A stretch of 64,000 nucleotides of DNA from Gelatoporia subvermispora B (GCA_000320605.2 KB445807.1:435825-499824); one strand, 5' to 3'. Shown: positions 44,246-56,988, numbered from the stretch's first letter. Notes: generated by a model not told the origin, from the sequence alone. Made by a program: numbers and translations.

Positions 44246-45027
44246 TTATCTGCGGAAGATCCGCAAGACACTCAGCCGGAACGGTTCGACCACCCCTCGG
44301 GAAAAGGCAGGTGAGAGGTACAACGACAGCCCAATTCGGACGGGGAGTAACGCCTGGGCAATATCCGTCTGTATTCGCAGCATACTGAACAAGCCATGCA
44401 CATCAGACACACCTTAGTCAATGCATATGCAACGACGGCATTAGCGACATCGCCAGCGAGCTTTCCGCTGTTGAGCACGCTACTTTGTGGTGCATTCACA
44501 GCATTTGCAGTGCTCGACTCATTTCCCGCCGCAGTAGACGGGCCTGCGCCTCTCTCGTGCTTCTCAAAACCGAACATGCCGTATCGCCGTCCCACCCTCT
44601 CCGCCCATGCCTCGCCCTCCTGCGCCCAATTCCTGAGGCGCGCGCTCAAGAAACCATCACCACCCGGAGCGCTATATGGACTCGTGTTCTGTGCATTGTC
44701 CGCAGGGTCCTGCGGCTCGGATATGGACGAAAGGAATGTGTTGGCGATGTTGTCGCCGACCCCGAGCGCTCGTGCAGTAAAGAAGAAGCCCGCAAGCGGA
44801 ACAAAAGCAGTTATCTCATGCACGATTGCAAATGACACCACTAAGGACGGCAGAGGTGTGCGTGTACGTTGTGAGAGCGCTGCGAGCGCATCCTTGTAGG
44901 GTGCAAATCGGGATGGGCGAGGCTGATGGTCAGGCATGGATGAATACGCGCGGTAGTGGCACACTGTTCGAGCTACGGTACAAAGGTCGGTCGTATAGCG
45001 TCCCCGAGGGAGTCGTTCAGTATTCAT
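44246..45027 (-). CDS. FAM210-like (DUF1279) mitochondrial membrane protein
   Basis: Two exons, 44413-45027 and 44246-44353, give 240 residues. The first 30 residues are Arg/Thr-rich and end RAYSS, a typical mitochondrial presequence. The hydrophobic segment LVVSFAIVHEITAFVPLAGF is followed by FTARALG and a long hydrophilic, variable loop. It ends with a second hydrophobic part, VAYALTKALLPVRIGLSLYL, then SPAFSR and a basic tail. This layout fits the DUF1279/FAM210 family, which acts in the inner membrane of mitochondria. Its precise biochemical role in fungi is not settled. The assignment rests on remembered family consensus. Confidence 0.75.
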
Positions 45028-45386
45028 AGTATTTGCGCAAGTCGCAAGAATGGCGCAAACTCTCTAGTGAAGTTTCACAGCTTCGCTATGTTGTGATTAT
45101 GGACAGCAATCTCAGAGGTACAGAAAGTTGAGTGGGTGGGCGATTGGAGGACGTGCACGTCGGCCAAGTCCAGAGGTTGTAAGTGTGAGAATGAAGGGGG
45201 ATACATATTTCTGAATGGTGCTTTCAGATGTTCAAACTCCGAAAAGCCGGCATTTATCCAGCTTACTTACCTAGATCAACGATCCAAAACTTCATTTCCC
45301 TCCCTTCTTCGTCGCCTTGGTCATGCTTTGAATGGCTTGCTCTGCTTGTCGTTAAGTTCTCCTGTGCATAGGACTACAAAAGTACA

Positions 45387-47074
45387 ATGAGCCACAGCAT
45401 AATCTCTCGCTCGTTAACTCGGAATGCCCTACTTGCAGCGAGACGGCGCAGGGCACGTCTGTCTTTAGCGGCTACACGCCCACTATCTGGTCCGGCGGAT
45501 ACACGAGCATTCTCACAAGACGACCCTTTCGGCTCGCTAGTGCCACTATCGGAGCAGGACTGGGAAGACACCTCTTATTCGCAAAATGACTCGCGGCATG
45601 GTCGTGGTCCCAGCGACCCGACAGAACTGTGGAGGAGCAATGCGATGACACCGGCGCAGGCAGAGGCTCTCAGAGCGAAGAATGTCAACACGGTGGTAAT
45701 CAGGCCATGGGGAGGCTTGTCTTCTATGGGGGAAGTTCTGGCCATCCTGCGGGAGGTGGAAGGGCGCTTTGGCTCAGTGCGAGATTTCGTGATCCACCGG
45801 GTGCGTTCTGCAATCCACACTCGTTTCTCTACACTACTCCGGTACTCTGAAGAACATGTAGTAACTGACACCATGTATACAGGACCCGGAACTCGGTGCA
45901 CGATACGCCCCTGCCTTCCGCGTGGCCTTCCACTCCGCAGAGTCCTACTACCGTGCGGTTGGAGAAGGTCCAGCAGGAAGCATCTTCCAAGTTGAAGTAC
46001 CAAATTTCGATTCCACACAGTCATCGGGACCCGGCCTCGACGACCTTCACGACTACCTAGAGCCACGGTCGTGGCAGGGCCCGCACTACGCTGCACAAGC
46101 TAACTCGGTAATTGAGCGCATTATCAAGGAGTACCAGGAAAAAGCGGATGCGTTGGCTGCAGCGCAGAAAGCAGCTGAAGCACAAAATGCCTCTGAGGAG
46201 TCGCGCGAAGGAGGCTCAACTGACGGCGACCCTGCGCAGCAAGAAGAGAACGTGCCCGATGTGTTCAAGACCCGAGTCGTGGATGTCCGGGTGGAACCTG
46301 CAAGTACGTCGTGCCCTCGAGCACGCGGTCCATCAACACTAACTCCATCGATGTGTAGGTTCGCCAGTGAAGTTCACCGGCTCCTACTCGAACGCGACTT
46401 TGGACCAGCAAAAAGGATTCATACAGGCATTTTCACAATGGGGCGGATTCTACTTGTCTCGAGACCCGGCCGATTTGCCGCAGCGAAATGCGGGAGAGTT
46501 TGAGAGCACGTACATGCGTCAGGTTGCGCGGCCCTTGCCATTGCCGCAGGCCAAGGCATCAAGCATGCATGCAGACCCCGACGCTGAGGCGGCCATGCCC
46601 CAGGATGATGCGCAGACACAAGCGGCACCGTTGCAGGCGACAGAATCGTCGCCAGCGGAGTCTGCACCGTCGTCGGAAGCCGCATTAGTGCAACCTGAGT
46701 CCGCTGAAGCTGAAGCAGCAGCGCCGCAGCTCAACGAGGCGGAAGTCCGTGCGGCGACGAAGATGTTCGCATCGCGGCTGCGTGCCACGGCGGAGTCTGA
46801 GCCCGCGCCCAAGGCTGTTGTTCAGGAGCCTGCGTCGGAGCCCACCGCGCAGCCCAAGCCCGCGAGGAGCAACAAGCGCGAGCGCCTGCTCGCTCAGGCA
46901 CGCCAGGCAGCTCAGACTCAGAGTGAGGACAAGCCGGCGTCGGAATCAGAGGCGGTAGAGGATGTGAAGCAAGGGGAGGCGGAGGCGGAAGCGAGGGCGA
47001 AAGCAGAGGCAGAGCAGAAGAGAGCGTCGCTGCGCGACAGAGTATGGCAGATCATGGGCGGGAAGTGGTTCTAG
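45387..47074 (+). CDS. Mitochondrial-type protein with RRM-like segment and Ala/Glu-rich tail
   Basis: Three exons, 45387-45800, 45883-46303 and 46359-47074, give 516 residues. The N-terminus is an Arg-rich, acid-free presequence (MSHSIISRSLTRNALLAARR). Residues about 95-170 (VNTVVIRPWGGLSSMGEVLA, REVEGRFGSVRDFVIHRDPE, RVAFHSAESYYRAV) have the beta-alpha-beta rhythm of an RRM, without clear RNP aromatic motifs. A segment TGSYSNATLDQQKGFIQAF lies mid-protein. The last 200 residues are Ala/Glu/Gln-rich and likely helical or disordered, ending RDRVWQIMGGKWF. An RNA-related role in mitochondria is a guess. Confidence 0.75.
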
Positions 47075-49080
47075 ATCGAAATTGAAATTTATGGCATTCT
47101 CTTGTTCTATAATGTTGCATGCTCTGCTAATTACTCCTGCTCAATCACTTCGTTGGTTTCATTCGTATAGGCTTCTCGATGGATCAACAGTCATGGAGCG
47201 TGCGTCGCGCCTCGATGTGGGCTTTCGGTATCTGCGAGGTGAGCTAGCTATCAAGTGTCCCCCTCTCCATTCCTCATGTCTGGCTAGGTTCCCGATACCG
47301 TTGCTCATGTGGGATCTTTGCGGAGCTTGTTATGGAGTCAAATATACTCCATGTTCGATTCGGTCGAACAAGACTCGTTGATATTAATATCCGAATGCGA
47401 CTCAGAGAGATGCATGCACAGGTATCGGTGACGATCAGTAAAAATGACTTGTAATTATCGTAATTATCGGACTAAGGCGTACATGGTAAGTAACGCATCG
47501 TCTCACAGCCATCAAACAGTAGAAGAGCTGGCTGTCCTGCACAACAGAACTATGCATGTCATGGACAGGGAGATCATTTAGTCACAGATCTCGGATTGCA
47601 CAGATGTGGCCGCCTTCATGATCTGCGTGACAAGTCGCGGAGTTGATTTCAGGAATGAATGCGCCAATCTTATTCTCTTCCCAAGAATATACTGGCTACG
47701 AGAAGCATTCGGATGCGGTGACCTCGACCGTTGATCCGCGCGCAATCATTCTGCGCCGCGGGATGATTCGAGATATGTATGTGGCCAGGTGAAAGCTTCA
47801 CATGGGCTGTAGGAGTGTCGTGGCTTGTTCTTTTTCAATATCCACTGAGTGCCATCAAGTGTCTTTGCTAGTATAAAATGTGAGATAGAACTGATGTTCT
47901 CAGCGGAGTCCAGGCCAACAGACAGACCGTTGGGCTCGAGCAATAGATAACGAGATACCAGGTGAATCCTGAGCATGCTGAGATACTAATGAGACTCGTA
48001 CAGGCTCGAGTGTCGTCTAGCAAATCATGATACATCTACCAAAGGCGCACATAATTGTACAGATACTTAAAATCCGTATTGGATATATTCGTATCCACTC
48101 TCTGCGTTCGTGTATCCGAGTTCTTGGAACGCTGCAGCAGAGACGTCTTCCACGTGGCCGTGAGACGACCTGGCTTACACCCTGAAGACGTCTCTGGGCC
48201 GAACGTGTTCGAATTCTCCTCATCGTAACTACCAGATCCTGGAGAGGAAGCACAGTGACATGGCCGGACTCGCTCAGCCAATCTGAAGGCGTTCTGGGAC
48301 TGCAGCCGCTCTGAGGTATAGCTTTGCAAGTTTCGTGTTACAACCTCTTACGGTTCAAACTTTCACCACGCTCCGGAGGAGATGTGACTCGGGGGCAAGC
48401 AGATGTAGAGGCTCAAAACCACAATGGAATCCGTCACCTCCGTGTTTCCTCGTGTTGTCTCCACGTGCTCGTGCTTCTCACTTCCTTTGTCAAATCTCAT
48501 GCGTGCTGATAACAGGCGGGTCGTCATCGAATACTCTGCAGAACTCTAACATCACCGATGTGTTACACGAGGTGCCGTATGTCGACTTCCTCAGCCACAA
48601 TTTGACCTCACCCCCACTATGATTGGTTATCTGCAGGCATGCGCCTGAAATAGGTGTCAGATGCCTCATTTCTCGGATTTTAGGTCCGATGAGTCGGCCG
48701 ACGCTCAGCTCGTACGCTGCAGCTGAACTGGACTCTCGAAGGGGGCGAGTAGCATAGCCGGTGATTCACAACTTGCTTATAGGCTGAAGAGGGGCGTTAT
48801 GGCGCAGGGCAAGCAGTCGAGCACCTTCAAGCTTCAAGATCCAAAGAACCCTTCGGGTTCCGTGATGAATAGCCAGAATAGAAATGCCGGAAGACAATCA
48901 GGTGATCCACTTGTGCCGGCGGTAGCAGGTGCCGTGCGCCTCGATCCAGCCGGCACGGAAGCTGCAGAATTCTGCTGCAACACATAAAACGAAGAGCGAG
49001 GACAGCGTGTTCTGCGACTCTTAGATGTCCTGCTGATTGCCCCTGCGCTGGTTTCCGGTAGGACGACCTCTGAACCCCCC
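47075..49080. other. 2-kb intergenic region
   Basis: No supported gene. Minus frames at 47746-47976 and 48036-48329 look somewhat protein-like, but have no domain, start context or exon partners. They may be relics. Confidence 0.4.
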
Positions 49081-51743
49081 ATGCCCGCTAACGCAGCCAT
49101 GCCCATGCCCGACGCGGCACACAATGAACAAGAATTCGACGGCAGCTCTGTCGCAGCACAAACGGTGCACGATACGATCACTGTTCATGAGCGCGATGAA
49201 CATGAGCCACAAACCGGAGCATCCACTCCTCACAAACGACCGGCATCCGTTATTTCTCTCACCGATCAGACCAATCTCCTCCCATTCCGCAAGGTACTCG
49301 CGGTCTTCTCTGGCCTTTCGCTCTGTATTCTCGTGACCTGTCTGGATTCGACCATTGTAGCGACCGCGCTTCCCACTATATCAGCTACCTTCGATGCTGG
49401 CTCCGTGTCTTCATGGGTGCCCTCTGCGTATCTTCTGACGTCTACCGCCTTCCAGCCACTCTGTGAGCATGATGCATATCAGCATTTTGTTCCCTCTGAC
49501 TGGCTGACTATGGCATTCAATGATAACTGCTAGACGGACGTTGCACTGACATCTTCGGGCGAAAGGCCGGACTTTGTCTTGCAATGGGAATTTTCATGAT
49601 CGGCAGTCTTGCCTCTGGTTTCTCGCGTAGCATTCTCCAACTCATCATTCTCCGAGGCTTTGCTGGAGCAGGTGGAGGAGGTATTGTCAGTATTGCGCAG
49701 ATCGTCATCTCTGATGTTGTCACCCTGCGCGATCGGTAAGCAGAATTCTCCACAATGCACTAGGACTTCACTAGACAAATACATTATCTCTCAGAGGTAA
49801 ATACCAAGGCATTATTGGTGTGGTCGTTGCTTTCGGATATGCAATCGGGCCTCTCATCGGCGGCGCACTGTCCGAGAAAGTCAGCTGGCGCGTACGTTAT
49901 GTTTGGTTCTGATGTACGTTGATAGATGGTGTCTGACTGATGCTCCAGTGGTGTTTTTGGGTAACCCTACCTATATCTCTTATCGCTGTATGTGTCGTCC
50001 TTCTCGTCCTGCCGCTCAAGCGCGTGGAAGGCGATATCAAACGGTGAGCGAGTGCAGCCGCCCAGAATTGACGTGCACCACAGTTCGTTCTAATTCATCT
50101 TACAGGAAATTATTCGCAGTAGATTACCTTGGCGCGCTTCTGACACTAGCCGGTTGTACCCTTGTCCTGCTTCCGCTCATCTGGGTAAGCTTTCCATTCT
50201 CCTAAAGGGCATGCATGTCGTATTATAACGTACTGACATTCCATACTTTCTAGGGCGGTGTAACATTCCCATGGACATCTGCAGTTGTCCTTGCGCCCCT
50301 TTTTTCGGGACTAGTCGTCGTATCGCTGTTCTGCATCTGGGAATGGAAAGGCGCTCGCCTACCCATTGTGCCCAGTACGTAGTATTAGCACCACTCCGCA
50401 CGTTTGGCATTGAGATTACTTTGCACACAGTGTATATCTTCAAGCATGTCACCGTTACCGGTGTTTACATTACTATGTTCATCAAGTGCGTGTTCGATAA
50501 CCCTGGTACGATAGAGCCCAATTCGCTGATTTTGGTCTCGAAGTGGCATCATATTTTACTCTTCCTTATTCTATCTCCCACAATTCTTCCAAGTTGCTCT
50601 GGGTTATTCCCCCATCCGATCTGGTGTCTTCCTACTGCCAGTCCTTGTCAGCCAAACTCTGGCTAGTTTTATCTCAGTAGGTCTCATCTCATAGCTAAAA
50701 GTGAGTTGATATGTCGAGCTGAACATGTGGTTGCGTTATAGGGCCAAATCATTAGCAGGACCGGCCGCTACCGCGTGAGTGTCTGGAACGTTGATAAAAA
50801 CAATGCAAAGATTAACACTAGAGTATAGAACATCATTCACTCTGGATTTACGATTTGGGCTGTAGGATGTGGCTGCCTGTCGACAGTAACTGCGACCACG
50901 TCGCATGGCTTGCTCGTGTTTTTCATGCTGATCGCAGGAGTCGGCGCTGGTCAGGTCAGTGTAGTCATATTTACATCGCAACAGGGAGGCGGCATTGACT
51001 CACGTCGATGTACAGACGTTACAAACCACGACAGTTGCCGCCCAAGCTAGTGTTTCTCGCAAAGACATGTCTGTCGTGACGGCAGTGCGAAACGTTCGTG
51101 CTCTCATATATTGGAATGAGCAAGGTAGTCCTGAGATGCTGATTGGCCATACGCCACGTAGTTCATTCGACTGTTGGGAGGAACATTTGCACTGGCGATC
51201 GACGCATCGATCATGTGAGTTCGATTCATGCTGATCTTAATGACCGTCTAAGTCTTGGCTAGCAACAACTCCCTCCGTCATTCCACGGCATCACTCGGAC
51301 TGCCTACATCCACAGTCAACGCCATTGTCGGTGATCCGACCCTTCTAGGCTCTCGGCTTTCCCTCACATCGCTGGACATCTCACCTGCCGCTGCCGCACA
51401 CATTCTCCGCGGCTACACATCCGGCTTCCGCGTGGTTTTCATTCTAAACGCGGCCCTCGCGGCTGCGGCTACGATTGCGAGTGTGGTCATGATTCGCCAG
51501 AAAAACCTTACACGTGATGACGAGGGGGCCTTGCGCGCTAAGGCACGCGCAGAGCTTGCTGAGCACGAGAAGCATAGCTCCCACAAGATGGACGAGAAAT
51601 GCAAAGATTTGGAAGGAAACGCAGGTCCAAGAACAGGCAATGAAATTGAGATGACTGCAGTCCCTTCCCTCGAGAATAGGAAGTCAGGCGCTAACTTTGA
51701 CGGGCCGCTGGTAGACCAGGAGTCCGTGTGTGACAAAGTGTGA
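49081..51743 (+). CDS. MFS transporter, DHA2-like multidrug/efflux type
   Basis: A multi-exon permease with about 14 predicted membrane segments, probably in the plasma or vacuolar membrane, and likely a proton antiporter for toxic compounds. A soluble N-terminus of about 65 residues (MPANAAMPMPDAAHNEQEFD) precedes the first TM, LAVFSGLSLCILVTCLDSTI. Family motifs follow: LDSTIVATALPTI, SSWVPSAYLLTSTAFQPL, a GRCTDIFGRKAGL loop, RGFAGAGGGGIVSI and YGIAIGPLIGG-like VAFGYAIGPLIGGAL. Later are VTLPISLIAVCVVLLVLPLK, FYLPQFFQVALGYSPIRSG and RTGRYR. Then come AGVGAGQTLQTTTVAAQASV and RLLGGTFALAIDASI. The tail is soluble and charged. All exons read in frame with GT-AG introns. The substrate is not predictable. 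Confidence 0.9.
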
Positions 51744-52230
51744 ACATGGTTGATAGATGATCGGTGTCTATAGTGTTATGGTACATAGATGAGCGCAGGT
51801 TATAGTGGAATGCAGGTACATCGCCTACTTAGATCAGTCAGGGATTTCATCTTTAGTGTAAAGGCATGTTATGCTACACTGATGAATTATTTTATCCTTG
51901 TCAAGCGAGCTTGCAGCGCGCGCCACATGAGAAGTCCACCAAGAACGACGTTCGACTGCCTATCGGTGACAATCAACCTCATTTTGCGGCAAACTCGGAG
52001 AATTCAGCGTGCTTTTAATCTTTCTTTCAATGAGCAAGGGCCAGAGGAATAAAGGAAGACCATGTTTAAGGATCTGAAGCAGTAGCCACTTTGCACGATG
52101 ACTGTGATTATCACCACCATGGGCATGCACACTGATGTATCTGGTCCAGCTCCAATAGCTTTGCTTTCAAACTGACACTTAGGTCGACCTCACCAAACGT
52201 ACATCTGCTCCACTGCTTTATACTCTAAGC

Positions 52231-52706
52231 CTATGCAGGTCCAGGTAGAGGTGTCGCGGCAGCGTAAGGGAGGATCACGAGCTTCTCCTTGTCCCACTGC
52301 ACAAAACAGCACCGGGCCCCGTCATCAGTCTTCCACTCTCGTAGAAACTCACTCGTAACTACGCACCACATTGCCCACATAGTATGGATCCTCCTCAACT
52401 ATCTTCTTCACCGCCTCGAGGCTTTCTGCCTCGTAGATCATTGTCGACCCGACCATTTTCTTCTCCGCGCCAGGCTGGATAGACTCGGGCGAGAGCATCG
52501 CGCCGCCGACTCCTACGAACGTGATGGCCCAGTTGTTATGTGCATCTCGAGCAGAACACATCAGTATGTAACGCACTGATAACGCCCTCCGCGACGAGCT
52601 GACGCGCTCCCTCGAGGTGCTTCGGACGGACAGCCAGACGGCGCTGGGGCGCCTCGGCGTCGGTGTAGTCAGGCGCGTAGACGAGGAAAGTGAACTTTGT
52701 CGACAT
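52231..52706 (-). CDS. YCII-like small protein 2
   Basis: Three exons, 52577-52706, 52367-52512 and 52231-52296, give 113 residues. MSTKFTFLVYAPDYTDAEAP opens the YCII-type fold, followed by GVIRVGGAMLSPESIQPG, MIYEAESLEAVKKIVEEDPY and the tail WDKEKLVILPYAAATPLPG. The tail and its phase-0 intron are shared with the broken copy at 54486-54966 and are absent from protein 1. A TATAAA box lies about 55 bp upstream. The gene is divergent from ISA2 with a 424-bp spacer. No reaction is known for this group. Confidence 0.82.
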
Positions 52707-52760
52707 AGTTGGTAGGCGGACTTGTAGACGAGTAGGCTTTCTGACAATTCGAGCCGGAGA

Positions 52761-52766
52761 TTTATA
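52761..52766 (-). promoter_or_regulatory. TATA box of YCII-like gene 2
   Basis: TATAAA on the minus strand, 55-60 bp upstream of the ATG at 52706. Genes on both sides are divergent, so the spacer 52707-53130 probably serves both. Confidence 0.5.
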
Positions 52767-53130
52767 GATTTGGTGGAAGCTCAGTGAGCCGCCTCGGGCC
52801 GCGAGTCTGACCACCAGGCTCCCTGTAGAGCTCCGAACCCGTGAACAACTTCAGGCTTAGTTGTATTGCATGACAATGCTTGCTACGTTTTTGTGTGAAT
52901 AAGAGTAGTCCAAGATGAAGAGTTACTAGTCTCATCCTGCTGCATTGACTCTGTTTTGCACAGGCCAAGTTTCTCATAAAATTCACACTATAGTGCGACT
53001 CACGCCGGAATACACGGGCCGGATTAACACAGGCCAATTACATGCGTGCGCTTACCAAACTGCATTACACAGCCGTATTAGACGCCTGAGCACGACCTCC
53101 CAGACGGTCTGCGCAGTGCGGTGAACATCC

Positions 53131-53992
53131 ATGGCATCCTCTTCGACGTCCTCGTTTCTCCGCTTTTCTCGAACACACTGTTTGTCACCAAGTTCGAAGA
53201 GCTACTTCCGTTCTGTACATTCTTGGGGTGTACAGGCTCTCGGTAATCACCCAGCACGGTGTATACCACGCATTGTACAAGTCAGGGATACACGACGAAC
53301 GTTCACAACGTCTAGAGCTGTAAAAGCAGCGCTAGCATTACATCCACCAGGGCAGCAGACTATTCTGCTTTCGTATCCTTCACCCTCCTCGCAGAAGCAC
53401 GATGCGGCGGAGGAAGACGCAGACGAGCCTGAGGTCGACCTTGTCCCGCCAGAGGAGGCGAAGATTGAGATAACCGACAGGGCAGCTGAAGTGCGCCGCT
53501 ATATTCTCGTCACTGGTGCAATATCTGACGTGCATCCGTCCTGGGTTGTAGCAATTGCGGGCGATTGCTCAACGGGAGAATAATCCGAGTGCGGCGCTAC
53601 GGATCATTGTCGAGAGCGGCGGGTGTCATGGCTATCAATACAAGATGGAACTTGCAAAGACAAGGCAGACGGATGACTAGTACGTGTACTGCGCTACCGA
53701 ACCTGAGCGCTGATCGAAAACGTTCTCGCTGCAGCCACTTCGCACACCCCGTGATTCAGCCGTCGAACATTCTCATCGACGCTGTGTCGCTCTCACTGCT
53801 GAATGGATCCACAGTAGACTTTGCGACAGAACTCATTGGGAGCAGCTTCCGTGTGTTGGACAACCCGCAGGTACGCTCGTTTCCAATTGGGTGGAACCCG
53901 GTCTCTTTTACAGATTTTGGCTGACTCGTCCTGGCCCACAGTCGAAGGGCAGCGGGTGCGGCTGCGGCGTCAGCTGGGAGCTGAAGATCTAG
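53131..53992 (+). CDS. ISA2: Mitochondrial iron-sulfur assembly protein ISA2 (A-type/HesB)
   Basis: An A-type carrier that acts with ISA1 and IBA57 in maturing mitochondrial [4Fe-4S] proteins. Four exons, 53131-53490, 53552-53679, 53735-53870 and 53942-53992, give 224 residues. The N-terminus is a long matrix-targeting region ending RRTFTTSRAVKAA. The domain has ITDRAAEQLRAIAQRENNPS and RIIVESGGCHGYQYKMEL, then ILIDAVSLSLLNGSTVDF, and ends SKGSGCGCGVSWELKI. The three conserved Cys (one in GGCHGY, two in GCGC) are present. The linker KHDAAEEDADEPEVDLVPPE is acidic and variable. No lesion was seen. Confidence 0.92.
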
Positions 53993-54485
53993 ATCCGCTC
54001 TGTACACTCAACAATACACATGTACTCTATACGCTCCACCTCGCACTCAACTCGATAACCTTCGTTGTGCCTTGCGCTCTCATCATCTCATATATTGCGT
54101 CAGAAAGAGTGACAACATCGTGTAAGCAGATCATACTTGCGCGGGTACGACCGTGCTTGGCGGTGTATTCGGGGATGGTGAGCAAGCTTGAGTAGACGAG
54201 TGCGGGCGATTCTGACGGCCGGGGGATGTGTAACGGCAGCGGTCTGAGTGCCTTGCAAATGGCGCACGGGGATGCCCTGGAGGTTCTGTGCAGGTGTTAA
54301 GAGGAGTCTCGCTCGGGTAAGGTCTGCTCAAAGCCTTTGTGAGACAGGTATATAGTGACAAGCAAGCCTCTGGGGGCAGATATTCTTGTCCTTTAAATTA
54401 GGTAATCATCTGGACTGCAGAACAGTTGGGTTACGAAGAAAGTTTCGACGAAATTAGAAGTGACGTCTGGCGGTGCTGACAAGAG
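53993..54485. other. Intergenic region
   Basis: No supported gene. A minus-strand frame at 54131-54361 has no start or splice support. Confidence 0.35.
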
Positions 54486-54966
54486 GATGAAAAGGAAACG
54501 CTTGTGGTGTTCGCGCCGGACATCGCACACCCAGATACCCCTGCGCACCGTGTGGCGCTCATGGATGAGTATATCGCAGGGTGCGCAACGCCCGTCGAGA
54601 GCGGGATCATGAGTGCGTTTCTCCCGCACCTCAGAATAGTCGTACTGACGGGCCAGAATATTCCAGAAATTGGCAGTGCATTCCTTACGCAAGGCACATC
54701 AGATGCCTCAGCGGGCGAGGATGGTGGCGAAGATAGCGAGCTGCAGCGCATGCGCGGGTCGCTGATGGCGCTTGAGGCGGGGAGCGTGGAGGCGGCGCAC
54801 GGTGATCGAGCGGAATCTGTTCTGGACGTCAGGGAAGATGGTGAGTTCGTGAAAATTCACGTCGAGGGACGATGGGAATGGGGCTGATGTGCTCCATGTG
54901 CAGTGGGATAGGGAGAAAGTGGTGGTTTCGCCGTGGCACTGGCCGGCGGAAAAGCCTGAGGCGTAG
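54486..54966 (+). pseudogene. YCII-like gene 3, frameshifted copy
   Basis: The order and splice pattern match YCII protein 2. Exon 1 reads ETLVVFAPDIAHPDTPAHRV and ESGIM; exon 2 (after TTCCAG) reads IGSAFLTQG and MALEAGSVEAA; exon 3 (54904-54966) reads WDREKVVVSPWHWPAEKPEA and a stop. Between 54797 and 54802 the frame breaks: the family sequence continues VIERNLFWTSGKM only in the +1 frame and then meets the proper GTGAGT donor at 54841. The nearest ATG (54487) is also out of frame with exon 1. Without the shift the frame runs on to a stop near 54887 with unrelated sequence. Confidence 0.7.
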
Positions 54967-56988
54967 AGATGGACGTATAGAGGGTGTGTGGATTGCGTAG
55001 CCTAAGCCGGTTTCGGAATCCAGAGATGATCGATAACTACTCCTTCGTGAATTGGCTGGTTCTAGGATTGAGGTGTCCAGTGAAATCGACCATTAATAGC
55101 CGTCAGGTCGCAATTACACAGTTAAGCGAAGCGAATCCTATATCGTCCTATGCAATGCGAGCAACGTAAACAAACATACTGATAAATAAGCTGTCCGGGA
55201 CTCACTGTAGATATAAGCGGAGAGGGTGAGACCACCTTAAAAGGTGCGCATTGCGACCTACACCAATACCACCGAGTAAAGGAATACCAATGGTCGTTGT
55301 GTAGCATAGAGCTTCCGGTGAAAATACAGGCTACAACTCCTGTGAAATCGCACATCAGGAGTGCAGAGATATGTGCCGCGTGGCCACGTGCACTGCGCTC
55401 TTGAGTGGACAGCGAAAGGTAGTACCGGATGAAACGTTGGTTGAAATCGTGTAAGCGTACTTTGTACTGTTCTCCTTATATCTAGAATTCTAGAAGTCTT
55501 GTTCCGGGCGCACTGACGGTTACGTTGTGCTCCATTGGTGCCAATTGAGTATGGCAGTCGTATCAACTACAAGCCCGATGTGACGGAGAGGCTTTGCTGT
55601 ATAATTGAAGCAATTATCGTGCTGACTTGTTTGTGAAAGCAAAATTCGAGAAATGGCCCTCCACAAGCTGTTAAAATGTTATCTCAGCAGTGCCGCCTTC
55701 GAGTAGAACAGAGCCAGGCCGACCGAGCAACCCACCGAACATGGGTTCAATAGCGATAGAGTTAGGTGTAAGTTCTGGGTGATAGAAGCGGCAGACGTGT
55801 GGCATAGCGTTGAGTCGGATAGGTGAAGTGGCGATATGGGTACTATCGAGCTTGAGGGGGAAAGGTAGGGATAGGTCTCTAAGTGAGCTGGAAATTCGAC
55901 TTTATCGGATTCTGCACTATCGTCCATTATATGGAATAACAAGTAGTCATTTGATAGAAAGCAGAAAAACACGTTGCGCTTCCCTTTCATCCACTATGAT
56001 ATACATCAGCAGGACACAGCAATGGGTTATGAGAGACCGACACATCGTACACGGCCAAGTTACTAAATTCCAGACGTAAATATCAGCCGAGTCGGAAGAG
56101 TTTTGGCCTGTTAAATTGACCAGGAAGTCCCCGCGGATCGCCCAGTTGTGCATGTTGCAGTGGAAGCACATGCGTTCGTAGAAGGGTGTCGCTGCTAGCG
56201 GATGTTTGTCACCACTATTGAGGCATCTGGGATGAACGCGGATGACTGTAGCGTGAATGCGGCACCAGACGTCAGAAATGGGCGACGTGTTGAATTTTTT
56301 TGCAAATGAGCACGCATCGCTCCAGTGAACTTCCAATAAGGCAAGTGAGCTTTAAGATGGGACACTTGAAACTGAGAAGGGATTGAAACTGAAACTCTTC
56401 GGTCCACACTCGTTCTGGGACTCCTCGCAGTTCGGAAGGGGACTAGTGAAAATGAATAATGCCCTGTGGTGCTATCTGCGCGGTGATGCTCGTGAGCCGC
56501 GTGAAAACGCCTTCGTACATTCTCAAGAATGCAGGACGGAGCTCCCTTTCCGGACCTCAGGTAGTCTTCTAGCCTCTCTCAGCGCTTCACAAATGTGATG
56601 GAGCCAGGTAGGCCATCCACTAGACCGGAGACAGCACTGAGCTGGAGCTTATATTGCAGCGCTGGATACATGTCGACCATATCGCGCAGAAGGCACCTGT
56701 TGTAACTGCAGTGCAGGACGAATGCCATGTTCGCTCCAACTCACCGCTCGACATCAGAACAGATCACGGAAATCGGGCCTGAGGAGGATGTCGGCGATGA
56801 TCTCCACAGATATTTTGATCGACATTGAATCTGATCCTGCAAAGATAAGAGTGACGACGGAGCTGGGTCAAGTAAATATTGGCGGGGAATATCGCCGGAA
56901 ATGTAGCTACTATAGTCGTAACAACAATATACAAATGACCTCGTGATTATCCTCCTCCTCCTCGTGTGCAGCAAGCGCCCGCCTGGCA
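54967..56988. other. 2-kb intergenic region
   Basis: AT-richer than the flanks. No frame has a domain, exon chain or good start. Nothing is recognised before the GGPP synthase gene. Confidence 0.45.

Noticed and set aside
48036..48329. 97-codon minus frame in the 47-49 kb gap
   Set aside because: Somewhat protein-like composition, but no domain, splice partner or promoter signal.
54131..54361. Minus frame between ISA2 and the YCII pseudogene
   Set aside because: No start or intron chain could be supported, and a neighbouring phase looks equally open.
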